A stretch of 64,000 nucleotides of DNA. Source: Pseudotabrizicola sp. Its GTDB lineage: Bacteria > Pseudomonadota > Alphaproteobacteria > Rhodobacterales > Rhodobacteraceae. The number at the start of each line of letters is the position of its first letter. Within the stretch, counting starts at the first letter, position 1. The notes beneath the pieces were generated by a model. That model had not been told where the DNA came from. It did not search any database and saw nothing but the letters and a program-made list of their open reading frames with translations. Where the stretch lies: contig NZ_JAUSNR010000010.1 of the NCBI RefSeq assembly GCF_030656345.1, positions 248,001 to 312,000 on the forward strand, written 5' to 3'. The position numbers and the translations under genes were made by a program. Positions 16,455-25,001 of this stretch are shown in pieces.

Positions 16455-16868
16455 TCAGGGCTGCGCGCGCTGAAACTCCATGCTGCCGCCCTTTGCCCCG
16501 GTCAGCAGCAACGTGTCCGGCCCCGTCACCTCGGCGCGGACCATCTGGGACAGGGCACCGAACATCGTCGATTCTGCGGCCAGATCGGCGCAGGCCATTC
16601 TGGTCGCCACAACCGGGCCGGGACGCATATCGGGCAAGGCACCGTCATAGCTGGCAGAAAACCTGTTGCACGGCCCCTGCCCCGTGATCCGCCCCGGCGT
16701 GGCAAGGTCGATGGTGGCGGTCGCATCAAACGGCGCACCGTCAATTGCCACGAGGTTCCACTGGATTGCATTGTCGCCTGCGGGCACGCTTTGCGCCCCG
16801 GCAAAATGGCCGCCAAGCCCTGCGGCAAGGGCAAGGGTCGCGGCGCAGGCAAAGGTCAGGCGGGTCAT
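16455..16868 (-). CDS. META domain-containing exported protein (HslJ-like)
   Basis: A 137-residue protein with a signal peptide (cleavage near HFAGA-QS, about residue 25) and a META/HslJ domain: WNLVAIDG, then GRITGQGPCNRFSASYDG, with a second conserved Cys in ATRMACADLAAE. Members are periplasmic or outer-membrane proteins linked to stress resistance; no catalysis is known. ATG is preceded by AGGAG. The two cysteines could form a disulfide. Confidence 0.88.
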   Translation of the reverse strand: MTRLTFACAATLALAAGLGGHFAGAQSVPAGDNAIQWNLVAIDGAPFDATATIDLATPGRITGQGPCNRFSASYDGALPDMRPGPVVATRMACADLAAESTMFGALSQMVRAEVTGPDTLLLTGAKGGSMEFQRAQP

Positions 16869-16907
16869 GGTCAGGCTCCTGTCAGATACGGTCTGGCTTG
16901 TGACGCA

Positions 16908-17408
16908 TCAGAAGCCTTCAGGCTTGGCCTCATGCGCCATGTGATCCAGTACAGCGTTGACAAATCTGGATTCTTTTCCGTCGGGAAAGAAGGCTTTGGC
17001 CACGTCGACAAATTCGGTGATCGCCACCCGTGGCGGCGTCGGCATCTGCGTCAATTCGGCCCCGGCAGCGCGGAACAGCGCGCGCAGCACCGGATCGATC
17101 CGGTCAATCGGCCATTTCGCCACCAGCGCGCGGTCGGTCATCTGGTCGATCAGCGCCTGAAAGTTCACCGCATGATCCACCAGATTGCGGAAATGCGTCA
17201 CATCACCTTCGGCAAATTCGCCCTCTTCGTAAGTTGCCCCAAAGCGGTGCACCTCGAATTCGCGGCAGATCGCCTTGATGGTCTGGCCCGACACTTCCAT
17301 CTGGAACAGCGCCTGCACCGCATACAACCGCGCGGCAGAGCGCATCTGCTTTTTCTCGGCACTGCTTGGTTTGGCGCCTGACTTGGCGGCCGGAGTATCT
17401 TCAGTCAT
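16908..17408 (-). CDS. nusB: Transcription antitermination factor NusB
   Basis: A 166-residue NusB. The RNA-binding Arg-rich start (MRSAARLYAVQALFQME) and the C-terminal LFRAAGAELTQ...VAITEFVDVAKAF pattern are typical. With NusE (S10) it binds boxA RNA in rRNA operons. The start at 17408 overlaps the ribH stop (ATGA); ribH-nusB linkage is widespread in bacteria. Codons upstream of 17408 belong to ribH in another frame. Confidence 0.96.
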   Translation of the reverse strand: MTEDTPAAKSGAKPSSAEKKQMRSAARLYAVQALFQMEVSGQTIKAICREFEVHRFGATYEEGEFAEGDVTHFRNLVDHAVNFQALIDQMTDRALVAKWPIDRIDPVLRALFRAAGAELTQMPTPPRVAITEFVDVAKAFFPDGKESRFVNAVLDHMAHEAKPEGF

Positions 17409-17905
17409 GCGCGGAACCCGATCCCTTTGGTCTGGCCCGCCCATTTGCGCGAAAGCGCGATCAGGTGCAAGGCCGCCGCCGCCGCGCCGCCGCCTTTATT
17501 CTGCCCGGCCGGATCGGCCCGCACCTCGGCCTGCGGACGGTTTTCGACCGTGAGGATGCCATTGCCGATGCAGGCCCCTTGCAGACCCAGCAGGCTGATG
17601 GCGCGGCTGCTGTCGTTGCACACGGTATCGTAATGCGTGGTCTCGCCGCGCATCACACAGCCAAGTGCTACATAGCCGTCATATTTCGCCTGCCGATCGG
17701 CGATGGCGATGGCGGTCGGCACCTCCAGCGCGCCGGGCACCTCGATCAGATCGACCTCGGCCCCGCAGCTGGCGGCAATGGCGCGGGCGCCTGCGATCAT
17801 GTTGTCGGTTATATCCTTGTAATAGGGCGCGACCACGATCAGCAGTTTCACTGGCTGGTCAAAGCTTGGCAGGGGCAGGGTGTAATGAATTTCAGCGCTG
17901 GCCAT
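17405..17905 (-). CDS. ribH: 6,7-dimethyl-8-ribityllumazine synthase
   Basis: Condenses 5-amino-6-ribitylaminouracil with dihydroxybutanone phosphate in riboflavin synthesis. The 166-residue protein has IVVAPYYKDITDNM near the N-terminus, VPGALEVPTAI, ALGCVMRGETTHYD with the catalytic His region, and GNGILTVEN. GGAG precedes the ATG by six bases. It sits three bases after ribB and overlaps nusB, so all three are co-translated. Confidence 0.97.
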   Translation of the reverse strand: MASAEIHYTLPLPSFDQPVKLLIVVAPYYKDITDNMIAGARAIAASCGAEVDLIEVPGALEVPTAIAIADRQAKYDGYVALGCVMRGETTHYDTVCNDSSRAISLLGLQGACIGNGILTVENRPQAEVRADPAGQNKGGGAAAAALHLIALSRKWAGQTKGIGFRA

Positions 17906-17908
17906 GGC

Positions 17909-19000
17909 TTACTCCGAAATCTTGCGGGTGCCGGTGATCGACAGCCCGTAGGCGTCAAGCCCGACAACCTTTGGCTGCGGCGAATTGGTCAGCAGGGTCA
18001 GCTCGTTGACCCCCAGAGAGACAAGGATCTGCGCGCCGATGCCGTATTGTTTCAGCGTCTGTGGCGAGGCTTCGGTGTCCGAGATCAGCCGCCGGTCCAG
18101 CTCGCGCAACAGCACCAGCACGCCGCGCCCCTCGTGCGCGATCAGCTTCATCGCCTCGGCAAATTCCGCCGTGCGCCCTGCCCCGCCAAGGCCCACCACG
18201 TCGAGCAGCGGGTCGAGCGTGTGCATCCGGGTCAACACCGGGCCGGGGGTGGTGATGTCACCCTTGATCAGCACCACATGTTCCGCGCCTTCGGTCACAT
18301 CGGTGTAGATCCGCATCGTCCAGTCGCCGCCGAACTCGGCGGTGACGGCGCGCTCTTCGGTCAGCTTCACCAGATTGTCGTTGCGGCGACGATAGGCGAT
18401 CAGGTCGGAAATCGTGCCGATCTTCAGCCCGTGCTTTTGCGCGAACACGATCAGATCGGGCAGACGCGCCATTGAGCCGTCGTCATTCATCACCTCGCAG
18501 ATCACGCCAGACGGGTTCAGCCCCGCCAGACGCGACACATCGACCGCCGCTTCGGTATGGCCCGCACGCACCAGCACACCGCCATCACGCGCGCGCAGCG
18601 GAAAGACGTGGCCCGGTGTCGCAATGTCCTGCGGGCCCTTGGTCTGGTCAATCGCCACCGAAACGGTACGCGCCCGGTCAGCGGCGGAGATGCCGGTCGA
18701 AATGCCCTCGCGCGCCTCGATCGACAGGGTAAAGGCAGAAGCCAGCCGCGACGAATTCTTAGGGCTCATCGGTTGCAGGCCCAGCTGGTCGACCCGGTCT
18801 GCGGTCAGCGCCAGACAGATCAGGCCCCGGCCATAGGTCGCCATGAAGTTCACCGCCTGCGGGGTGCACATCTGCGCCGGGATCACCAGATCACCCTCAT
18901 TCTCGCGGTCTTCATGATCGACCAGAATGAACATGCGCCCGTTGCGCGCGTCGTCGATGATGTCTTCGACAGAAGAGATGGCGTCGGAATATTCGGTCAT
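17909..19000 (-). CDS. ribB: 3,4-dihydroxy-2-butanone-4-phosphate synthase with degenerate RibA domain
   Basis: A 363-residue RibBA-type protein. The N-terminal RibB domain is intact: DHEDRENEGDL (28-38) binds metal and substrate, and GHVFPLRARDGGVLVRAGHTE follows. The C-terminal half (about 205-363) aligns with GTP cyclohydrolase II but contains no cysteine at all, so the zinc site is lost; the normal Cys-rich segment reads VLTRMHTLDPLLDVVGLGG. The end still resembles RibA (LTNSPQPKVVGLDAYGLSI). The enzyme therefore should only make dihydroxybutanone phosphate, and an active RibA must be elsewhere. AGGA precedes the ATG at 19000. Confidence 0.94.
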   Translation of the reverse strand: MTEYSDAISSVEDIIDDARNGRMFILVDHEDRENEGDLVIPAQMCTPQAVNFMATYGRGLICLALTADRVDQLGLQPMSPKNSSRLASAFTLSIEAREGISTGISAADRARTVSVAIDQTKGPQDIATPGHVFPLRARDGGVLVRAGHTEAAVDVSRLAGLNPSGVICEVMNDDGSMARLPDLIVFAQKHGLKIGTISDLIAYRRRNDNLVKLTEERAVTAEFGGDWTMRIYTDVTEGAEHVVLIKGDITTPGPVLTRMHTLDPLLDVVGLGGAGRTAEFAEAMKLIAHEGRGVLVLLRELDRRLISDTEASPQTLKQYGIGAQILVSLGVNELTLLTNSPQPKVVGLDAYGLSITGTRKISE

Positions 19001-19108
19001 GGCTCGGGTTCCTGATCGGGTTCGTCCGGCTTTACCGCGACAGCCACCCAAAAGCCAGAGGCGGGCAGTGCAGAGATCCTGTGCGTGACATCACGTCCCT
19101 TGCACGGG

Positions 19109-19663
19109 TCAGGCGGTGAAATACCGCTCTGCCGGCAAATATCCCGCCAGACGGCCCGCCGCACACCACTCCGCCTCCAGCCCGTGATCGCCGATCAGAA
19201 GCACGGTGTCAGACGGGGTTTTGCCCAGAACCTCACGCAGACGCAGGCGCGCATCGGCAAAGCTGGCCAGATGGTGTGGCGCTGCGTGGCTTCGGGTCAG
19301 CATCGGAACCGCCTGCGCCAGTGCTGTCGCCTGCAAGGGCGGGATGGCAAGGCCGATCAGGCCGGTGTTGGCGATGCCCGCCAGCTTCTCCGCGCGGTCC
19401 AGCGGCACCACCTGCCCCGCGCGCAGCACCCGCAGCGCGTTGGACGAAAACAGGAATGCCACCAGATCATGCCCGGTGCTGGCACGGATGCCGGCATAGG
19501 TCTTGTACTCCAGCCCCAGTTCCGCCGCGCGGCGCACGCGCAAGCGCACTACCTCCAGCGGCAGGACCGGCACCAGCCGGGTGCGCGCGGCGCGCCAGCA
19601 ATGGGTGCGCCATGACAGGCCGGTCATTTCCGGCCCGTGATTGTGGCCGATCCCTGCGGTCAT
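19109..19663 (-). CDS. Unknown protein within the riboflavin operon
   Basis: A 184-residue protein that I cannot place in a family. It begins MTAGIGHNHGPEM, a His/Asn motif, continues with an Arg-rich helix (WRTHCWRAARTRL) and has a hydrophobic central region. The start overlaps the ribE stop (ATGA), and ribB follows after 108 bases. Composition resembles its neighbours, so it is not a recent arrival. Position suggests a link to flavin metabolism; nothing in the sequence confirms this. Confidence 0.75.
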   Translation of the reverse strand: MTAGIGHNHGPEMTGLSWRTHCWRAARTRLVPVLPLEVVRLRVRRAAELGLEYKTYAGIRASTGHDLVAFLFSSNALRVLRAGQVVPLDRAEKLAGIANTGLIGLAIPPLQATALAQAVPMLTRSHAAPHHLASFADARLRLREVLGKTPSDTVLLIGDHGLEAEWCAAGRLAGYLPAERYFTA

Positions 19664-20268
19664 TCCCATTCGCGCAACCGGGCGACATAGCGGGCCATGG
19701 TATCCACCTCCAGATTGACAAGATCGCCCACCGCGACATCGCCCCATGTCGTGGCCTTCTGGGTGTGCGGAATGAAATTGATGCCGAAATCGGTGCCATC
19801 CACCTCATTCACCGTCAGCGATGTGCCATTCAGCGCCACCGACCCTTTGGGCGCGATGAACCGGGCCAGATCGCGCGGCGCGCGGAAGGTCACGCGCAGG
19901 CTGTCGCCTTCGGGCACCACCGCCACCACTTCGGCCACACCATCGACATGGCCCGATACGATATGCCCGCCCAGCTCATCGCCGACCTTCAGCGCGCGTT
20001 CCAGATTGACCCGGGCACCGGGCACCCAGCGCGCCAGATTGGTCTTGCTGACGGTTTCCGCCGAGATCTGCACATCATACCAGTTGCGCGGACCCGATCG
20101 CGTTTGTGTGCCGGTGGCAATCACCGTCAGGCACACCCCGTCTGACGCGATGGATGCCCCGATCTCAATCCCGCTGACATCATAGCGCGTGCCGATACGG
20201 GCGCGCAGATCGCCCTGCTGTTCAGTCTCCAGCACTTCACCAATATCGCTGACGATCCCTGTGAACAT
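19660..20268 (-). CDS. ribE: Riboflavin synthase, alpha chain
   Basis: Dismutates two 6,7-dimethyl-8-ribityllumazine molecules to riboflavin. The 202-residue protein starts with the invariant MFTGIV and shows the two lumazine-binding repeats: GASIASDGVCLTV in the first and GSVALNGTSLTVNEV in the second, with GGHIVSGHVDG between them. AGGAG precedes the ATG at 20268. It is the first gene of the leftward rib operon. I see no FMN riboswitch in the 154 bases before it, and no ribD. Confidence 0.96.
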   Translation of the reverse strand: MFTGIVSDIGEVLETEQQGDLRARIGTRYDVSGIEIGASIASDGVCLTVIATGTQTRSGPRNWYDVQISAETVSKTNLARWVPGARVNLERALKVGDELGGHIVSGHVDGVAEVVAVVPEGDSLRVTFRAPRDLARFIAPKGSVALNGTSLTVNEVDGTDFGINFIPHTQKATTWGDVAVGDLVNLEVDTMARYVARLREWE

Positions 20269-20422
20269 GGTCGCTCTCCTTTGCTGCAATGCGTAACCTG
20301 CGGCTGATGACGACGCAAGGTTGTGAAAGGTGCCTGAATTTTGCCGTGCTTTGACCATGGCGGATGAGTAAAGGGTAAGTGTTGCGCCGGTATCCTGCCG
20401 CCAACGCGCTTTGACGGGAACC

Positions 20423-21709
20423 ATGCGAACCACGGGTGACACACGCCGCTTTTTGTTTCTGCAAGGGCCACACGGGCCCTTTTTCAGCCGTCTGGGCAAG
20501 ATGTTGCAGGCGGCGGGGGCACAGGTCTGGCGTGTGGGCTTTAACCGGGGCGACCGGGCGTTCTGGCCCGCCGACAGTTTCATCGCGTTCCGCGACCCGC
20601 TGGACCTTTGGCCCGACCGGATTGCCGCCCTGCTGCGCGACCATGCCATCACCGATCTGGTGCTGTACGGCGATACCCGCCCGGTCCATGCGCAGGCCAT
20701 CAGCGCCGCCCATGCCGCCGGGGTGACGGTGCATGTGTTTGAAGAAGGCTATCTGCGCCCGCATTGGGTAACCTATGAACGCGGCGGCGCGAACGGGCAT
20801 TCCAGACTGATGCAGATGTCGGTCTCCGACATGCAGAACGCCCTGGCGCAGGCCGAGATTGACCAGATCGAAGCCCCGGCAAGCTGGGGCGACATGCGCC
20901 AGCATATCTTCTGGGGCGCGCTGTATCATTGGTTCGTGCTGACCGGATTCTGGGATTTCCGCCACTTCCGCCCCCATCGCAAACACACCGTGCGCCAGGA
21001 ATTTCTGCTGTATTGCCGGCGGCTTGTGCTGTTGCCGTTTCACCGCTGGGAACGGATGATCGCGCAATACCGCATCCGGCACGGCGGTTTTCCCTATCAT
21101 CTGGTGCTGTTGCAGCTGGAACACGATTCCAGCTTTCAGATGCATTCGCCGTTCCGCACGATGGCCGAGTTTCTGGCCGTGGTGGTTGAGGGCTTTGCCC
21201 AAGGGGCCGCCCCGCACCACCACTTGGTGTTCAAGGCCCACCCGCTGGAAGACGGGCGCGCGCCGTTGAAGGCCGAAATCCGCCGCCTGTCGCACCTGCA
21301 TGGCGTGCTGGGCCGGGTGCATTTCGTGCGCGGCGGCAAGCTGGCGCAGTTGCTGAACCACGCCCGGTCTGCAGTGACGGTCAATTCCACCGCCGGGCAA
21401 CAGGTGCTGTGGCGCGGGATGCCGCTCAAAACCTTTGGCGCGGCGGTCTATGCCAAGCCCGAATTCGTGTCCGATCAGCCGCTGGCCACGTTCTTTGCGA
21501 AGCCTACCCGCCCCGATGGCCGCGCCTATCGCAACTTCCGCCATTATCTGCTGGAAACCAGCCAGATCACCGGCGGGTTTTACAGCACCCGCGGCCGGCA
21601 AGAGGTGCTGCGGCAGGTGGTCGACATGATGCTGTCAACCGAAGACCCCTATGACGCGCTGATTTCAGGAAGCGCGGCACCACGGCAACAGTTGCGGCTG
21701 GTGAACTGA
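20423..21709 (+). CDS. kpsS: Capsule polysaccharide synthesis protein KpsS (beta-Kdo transferase)
   Basis: A 428-residue KpsS-like protein. The family adds the first beta-Kdo from CMP-Kdo to lysophosphatidylglycerol, which starts the linker of ABC-exported capsules. Visible features are FLFLQGPHGPFFSRLG at the N-terminus, the FEEGYLRPHWVT motif, a KAHPLEDG segment and the TVNSTAGQQVLWRG region that matches the conserved His-Pro/Ser-Thr donor site. I chose the ATG at 20423; a TTG at 20411 is in frame. Divergent from ribE; wza-like and kpsC genes follow, but no kpsMTE transporter is in view. Confidence 0.92.
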   Translation: MRTTGDTRRFLFLQGPHGPFFSRLGKMLQAAGAQVWRVGFNRGDRAFWPADSFIAFRDPLDLWPDRIAALLRDHAITDLVLYGDTRPVHAQAISAAHAAGVTVHVFEEGYLRPHWVTYERGGANGHSRLMQMSVSDMQNALAQAEIDQIEAPASWGDMRQHIFWGALYHWFVLTGFWDFRHFRPHRKHTVRQEFLLYCRRLVLLPFHRWERMIAQYRIRHGGFPYHLVLLQLEHDSSFQMHSPFRTMAEFLAVVVEGFAQGAAPHHHLVFKAHPLEDGRAPLKAEIRRLSHLHGVLGRVHFVRGGKLAQLLNHARSAVTVNSTAGQQVLWRGMPLKTFGAAVYAKPEFVSDQPLATFFAKPTRPDGRAYRNFRHYLLETSQITGGFYSTRGRQEVLRQVVDMMLSTEDPYDALISGSAAPRQQLRLVN

Positions 21710-21798
21710 ACGCAAAACCCGGCGCTGGCATTTTCTCAAATCGTTCTGTAGCCTTGCAGGCAAAACTTGAGGCAAATCCAGTTAAAGGAGCCCGAGCA

Positions 21799-22938
21799 GT
21801 GAACGTGCTTACATCCAAGGGGGCGAAAGCCCTTTGTCTTGTTGCGCTGGTCGCAACCACGGCGGCCTGCGGCTTGCCGCGATCCGGCCCCAGCAAATCC
21901 GAGATTTTCAAAGGGTCGGTGCTTAAGGACGGCGATGCCTTCATCGTCTCGGTCAACCCGCGCGTGACCCGGGCCACCGCCGTCATCCCTGCCTTCGGAT
22001 TTTCCTCCGGGTTCCTGAATGCGGGCGTAGTGGGGTCAGACACCATCAACCCCGGCGACACGCTGGGGCTGACCATATTTGAAAACGTCCGTGACGACCC
22101 GCTGCTGGGCAACACCGGCCAGCGGGTTTCTGCGCTGGAAGAGGTGCAGGTTGACGGTCAGGGCTATATCTTCGTGCCCTATGCCGGGCGGATCAAGGCC
22201 GGGGGCCAAACCCCCGAAGGCCTGCGTCAGGCCATCACCCGCAAGCTCGACACCCAGACCCCCGACCCGCAGGTCACCGTGACCCGGCTGGCGGGCGACG
22301 GGTCGACCGTTTCGGTGCAGGGCGCTGTCGGTACCACCGGGGTGTTCCCCATCGAACGCCCGACCCGCAAACTGTCGGCGATGATCGCCCGCGCCGGTGG
22401 CGTGGCGATTGAACCCGCTGTCGCGGTGATCCGCGTCACGCGCGGCGCCCATTCCGGACGGGTCTGGCTGCAGGATCTGTATGCCAACCCGGCGCTGGAT
22501 ATCGCGCTGCGCCCCGGCGACAAGATCGTGGTGGAACGTGACACGCGGGCCTTTGTCGCGCTTGGTGCCACCGGCGCGCAGAACCGCGTGCCGTTTGAAA
22601 CCCAGACCCTTTCGGCGATAGAGGCGATTGCCATTGTCGGCGGGTTGAACACCAACCTTGCCGATCCGACCGGCGTCTTCGTCTTCCGCAATGAACCGGA
22701 AGAAATTGCCAATGCCGTGATGGGCCGCAAGGATCTGCGCGGCGCGCAGCGCATGGTCTATGTGCTGGATCTGACGCAACCCACCGGCATGTTCGAGGCG
22801 CGCGATTTCGTGGTGCGCGACGGCGACACGGTTTACGTCACCGAAGCGCCTTTCGTGCAATGGCAAAAAACCCTTGGCGCCATTACCGGCACCGCCGGGG
22901 CAGCCAGCTCCCTGTCCGACGTGGGCTCGGGCGGCTGA
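21799..22938 (+). CDS. Polysaccharide export outer-membrane lipoprotein (Wza/KpsD-like)
   Basis: A 379-residue lipoprotein with a signal peptide and TAAC lipobox (Cys24). It has the polysaccharide export domain (PGDTLGLTIFENV), then SLBB-type repeats (VSVQGAVGTTGVFPI; FVALGATGAQNRVPF). It should form the outer-membrane exit channel for capsule. The GTG start at 21799 is set by AAAGGAG eight bases upstream and by the position of the signal peptide; an ATG 45 bases earlier would bury it. It lies between kpsS and kpsC, as expected for a capsule operon. Confidence 0.92.
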   Translation: MNVLTSKGAKALCLVALVATTAACGLPRSGPSKSEIFKGSVLKDGDAFIVSVNPRVTRATAVIPAFGFSSGFLNAGVVGSDTINPGDTLGLTIFENVRDDPLLGNTGQRVSALEEVQVDGQGYIFVPYAGRIKAGGQTPEGLRQAITRKLDTQTPDPQVTVTRLAGDGSTVSVQGAVGTTGVFPIERPTRKLSAMIARAGGVAIEPAVAVIRVTRGAHSGRVWLQDLYANPALDIALRPGDKIVVERDTRAFVALGATGAQNRVPFETQTLSAIEAIAIVGGLNTNLADPTGVFVFRNEPEEIANAVMGRKDLRGAQRMVYVLDLTQPTGMFEARDFVVRDGDTVYVTEAPFVQWQKTLGAITGTAGAASSLSDVGSGG

Positions 22939-22946
22939 GGCAGGGC

Positions 22947-25001
22947 TTGGCACCGCGCCCGGATGACAGACCAGACGCCGCCGGGGACAGTCCCCGGCGG
23001 CTTTATCATTACAACGCGGGCTTTCTGCGCGACCGGCATCTGCGCCGCATCCTGCAGCTGTGCGGCCATCAGCTGAAGCTGGGCCTGCCGGGGCCGGGTG
23101 ATGGCGTGGTGGTCTGGGGCCGCAGCCCCTATGCCCACCGGGGGGAGGCTGTGGCGGCAAAGCGGGGCGTGCCGTTGATCCGGGTCGAGGATGCGTTCCT
23201 GCGCAGCGTGCGTCCGGGGCGGCTGGGGGGCGGGCCATTGGGGGTGCTGATCGACCCGCTGGGGGTGCATTTCGACAGCGCAGGCCCGTCGCGGCTGGAG
23301 CGGATTCTGGCGACCGACCCGCTTGACAATGCGCATGTTCTGGCGCGGGCGCGCGATGGGATGGCACGGTTGCGGGCATCCGATCTGTCAAAGTACAACA
23401 TGCACGATCCTGCGCTGCCCGCCCCCGCGCCGGGCTATGTGCTGGTGGTCGATCAGACGCGCGGCGATGCCTCGATCCGGCACGGGGGGGCCACGGCGCA
23501 AAGCTTTGCGCAGATGCTGGGCGATGCGATGGACGCCCATCCGCAGGCCCGCATCGTGATCAAGCAGCATCCCGAAACCGCGCTTGGCTTGCGGGCGGGG
23601 CATTACTCGGCGGCGGATCTGTCTGACCGGGTGACGCTGCTGTCTTCGCCGGTTTCACCTTATGCGCTGCTTGACGGGGCGATTGCGGTTTACACCGTCT
23701 CGTCGCAACTGGGGTTTGAGGCTGTTCTGGCCGGGCACCGACCGCATGTCTATGGCCAGCCCTTTTATGCCGGATGGGGCCTGACCCATGACGCCCACCC
23801 CCTGCCCCGGCGCGGGCGCAGCCTGACGCGCGTGCAGCTGTTCGCCGCCGCGATGATTCTGGCCCCGCACTGGTACGACCCGTGCCGCGACCGGCTGTGC
23901 AGCTTTGAAGAAGCGGTCGATCAGCTGGAAGCCGAGGTGCGCGCCTACCGTGAAGACCGCGCGGGCCATGTGGCCGTGGGGATGCGGCTGTGGAAGCGCG
24001 CGCGGTTGCAGGCGGTGTTCGGGCAGGAAAAACCCGTGGTGTTCCGCGATGTGCCGGGCGACATCAAGGGGCGCGGCATTCTGGTCTGGGCGGGGAAAGA
24101 GGTGGATGGGCTGGCACCGCCCGGCGTGCCGCTGCGCCGGGTAGAGGATGGTTTCCTGCGCTCACGCGGGTTGGGGGCCGATCTGGTGCCGCCGCTGTCT
24201 TTGGTGACCGACGATCTGGGCATCTACTATGACCCCCAGCGCGAAAGCCGGTTGGAGCGGTTGTTGCTGACCCCACCCCCGCCCGGTGGCCTTGCCCGCG
24301 CGGCGCGGCTGCGCGAACGGCTGGTGGGGCTGGCCTTGAGCAAATACAATCTGCAAGGCACGCAACCCGACCTGCCGCCCGGTCACCGCATTCTGGTGCC
24401 GGGGCAGGTCGAGGATGACGCGTCGGTCCTGACAGGCGGCGGCGCGGTGCGGACCAACCTTGCCCTGTTGCAGGCCGTCCGGGCGGCGCATCCGGGTGCG
24501 GTTCTGGTCTACAAACCCCACCCGGATGTCGAGGCCGGGTTGCGGCCCGGGGCGGTTTCCGCCAGCGAACTCGACGGTTTGGCCGATGTTGTTGCCACCC
24601 ATGCCGACCCGGTGGCCCTGATCGCCGCCTGTGATGAGGTCTGGACGATGACCAGCCTGCTGGGGTTCGAGGCGCTGTTGCGCGGCAAGCCCGTCACCTG
24701 TCTGGGCGCACCGTTTTATGCCGGATGGGGGCTGACGCGCGACCTTGGCCCAGTGCCGCGGCGCCGGGTTCGGGGCCTTGATGGCGGGCTGTTGCCGCGC
24801 CCCGGCCTCGACCATCTGGTGCATGCCGCGCTGATCGCCTATCCGCGCTATTATGATCCTGTCAGCCGCCGCCCCTGTCCGGCAGAGGTGGCGGTGGACC
24901 GGCTGGCAAGCGGTGATGTGCCGCATCCGGGCTTGGGCAACCGGCTGCTGGCCAAGCTGCAGGGGCGCTTTGCCACCCATGCGCGGCTGTGGCGGCGCTA
25001 G
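22947..25001 (+). CDS. kpsC: Capsule polysaccharide synthesis protein KpsC (dual beta-Kdo transferase)
   Basis: A protein of about 684 residues made of two homologous halves, each with a VEDAFLRS/VEDGFLRS motif, a SKYN segment, a KQHPE/KPHPD pair, a TVSSQLGFEA/TMTSLLGFEA site and an FYAGWGLT block. KpsC extends the beta-Kdo linker by alternating linkages, one per domain. The start is uncertain: a TTG at 22947 with GAGG six bases ahead gives the normal family length, while an ATG at 22860 would overlap the export gene by 79 bases and add 29 unlike residues. The stop overlaps the convergent MarR gene by 4 bp. Confidence 0.93.
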   Translation: MAPRPDDRPDAAGDSPRRLYHYNAGFLRDRHLRRILQLCGHQLKLGLPGPGDGVVVWGRSPYAHRGEAVAAKRGVPLIRVEDAFLRSVRPGRLGGGPLGVLIDPLGVHFDSAGPSRLERILATDPLDNAHVLARARDGMARLRASDLSKYNMHDPALPAPAPGYVLVVDQTRGDASIRHGGATAQSFAQMLGDAMDAHPQARIVIKQHPETALGLRAGHYSAADLSDRVTLLSSPVSPYALLDGAIAVYTVSSQLGFEAVLAGHRPHVYGQPFYAGWGLTHDAHPLPRRGRSLTRVQLFAAAMILAPHWYDPCRDRLCSFEEAVDQLEAEVRAYREDRAGHVAVGMRLWKRARLQAVFGQEKPVVFRDVPGDIKGRGILVWAGKEVDGLAPPGVPLRRVEDGFLRSRGLGADLVPPLSLVTDDLGIYYDPQRESRLERLLLTPPPPGGLARAARLRERLVGLALSKYNLQGTQPDLPPGHRILVPGQVEDDASVLTGGGAVRTNLALLQAVRAAHPGAVLVYKPHPDVEAGLRPGAVSASELDGLADVVATHADPVALIAACDEVWTMTSLLGFEALLRGKPVTCLGAPFYAGWGLTRDLGPVPRRRVRGLDGGLLPRPGLDHLVHAALIAYPRYYDPVSRRPCPAEVAVDRLASGDVPHPGLGNRLLAKLQGRFATHARLWRR

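Noticed and set aside
20269..20422. Possible FMN riboswitch before ribE
   Set aside because: The gap is only 154 bases, shared with divergent kpsS, and lacks the conserved RFN-element segments.
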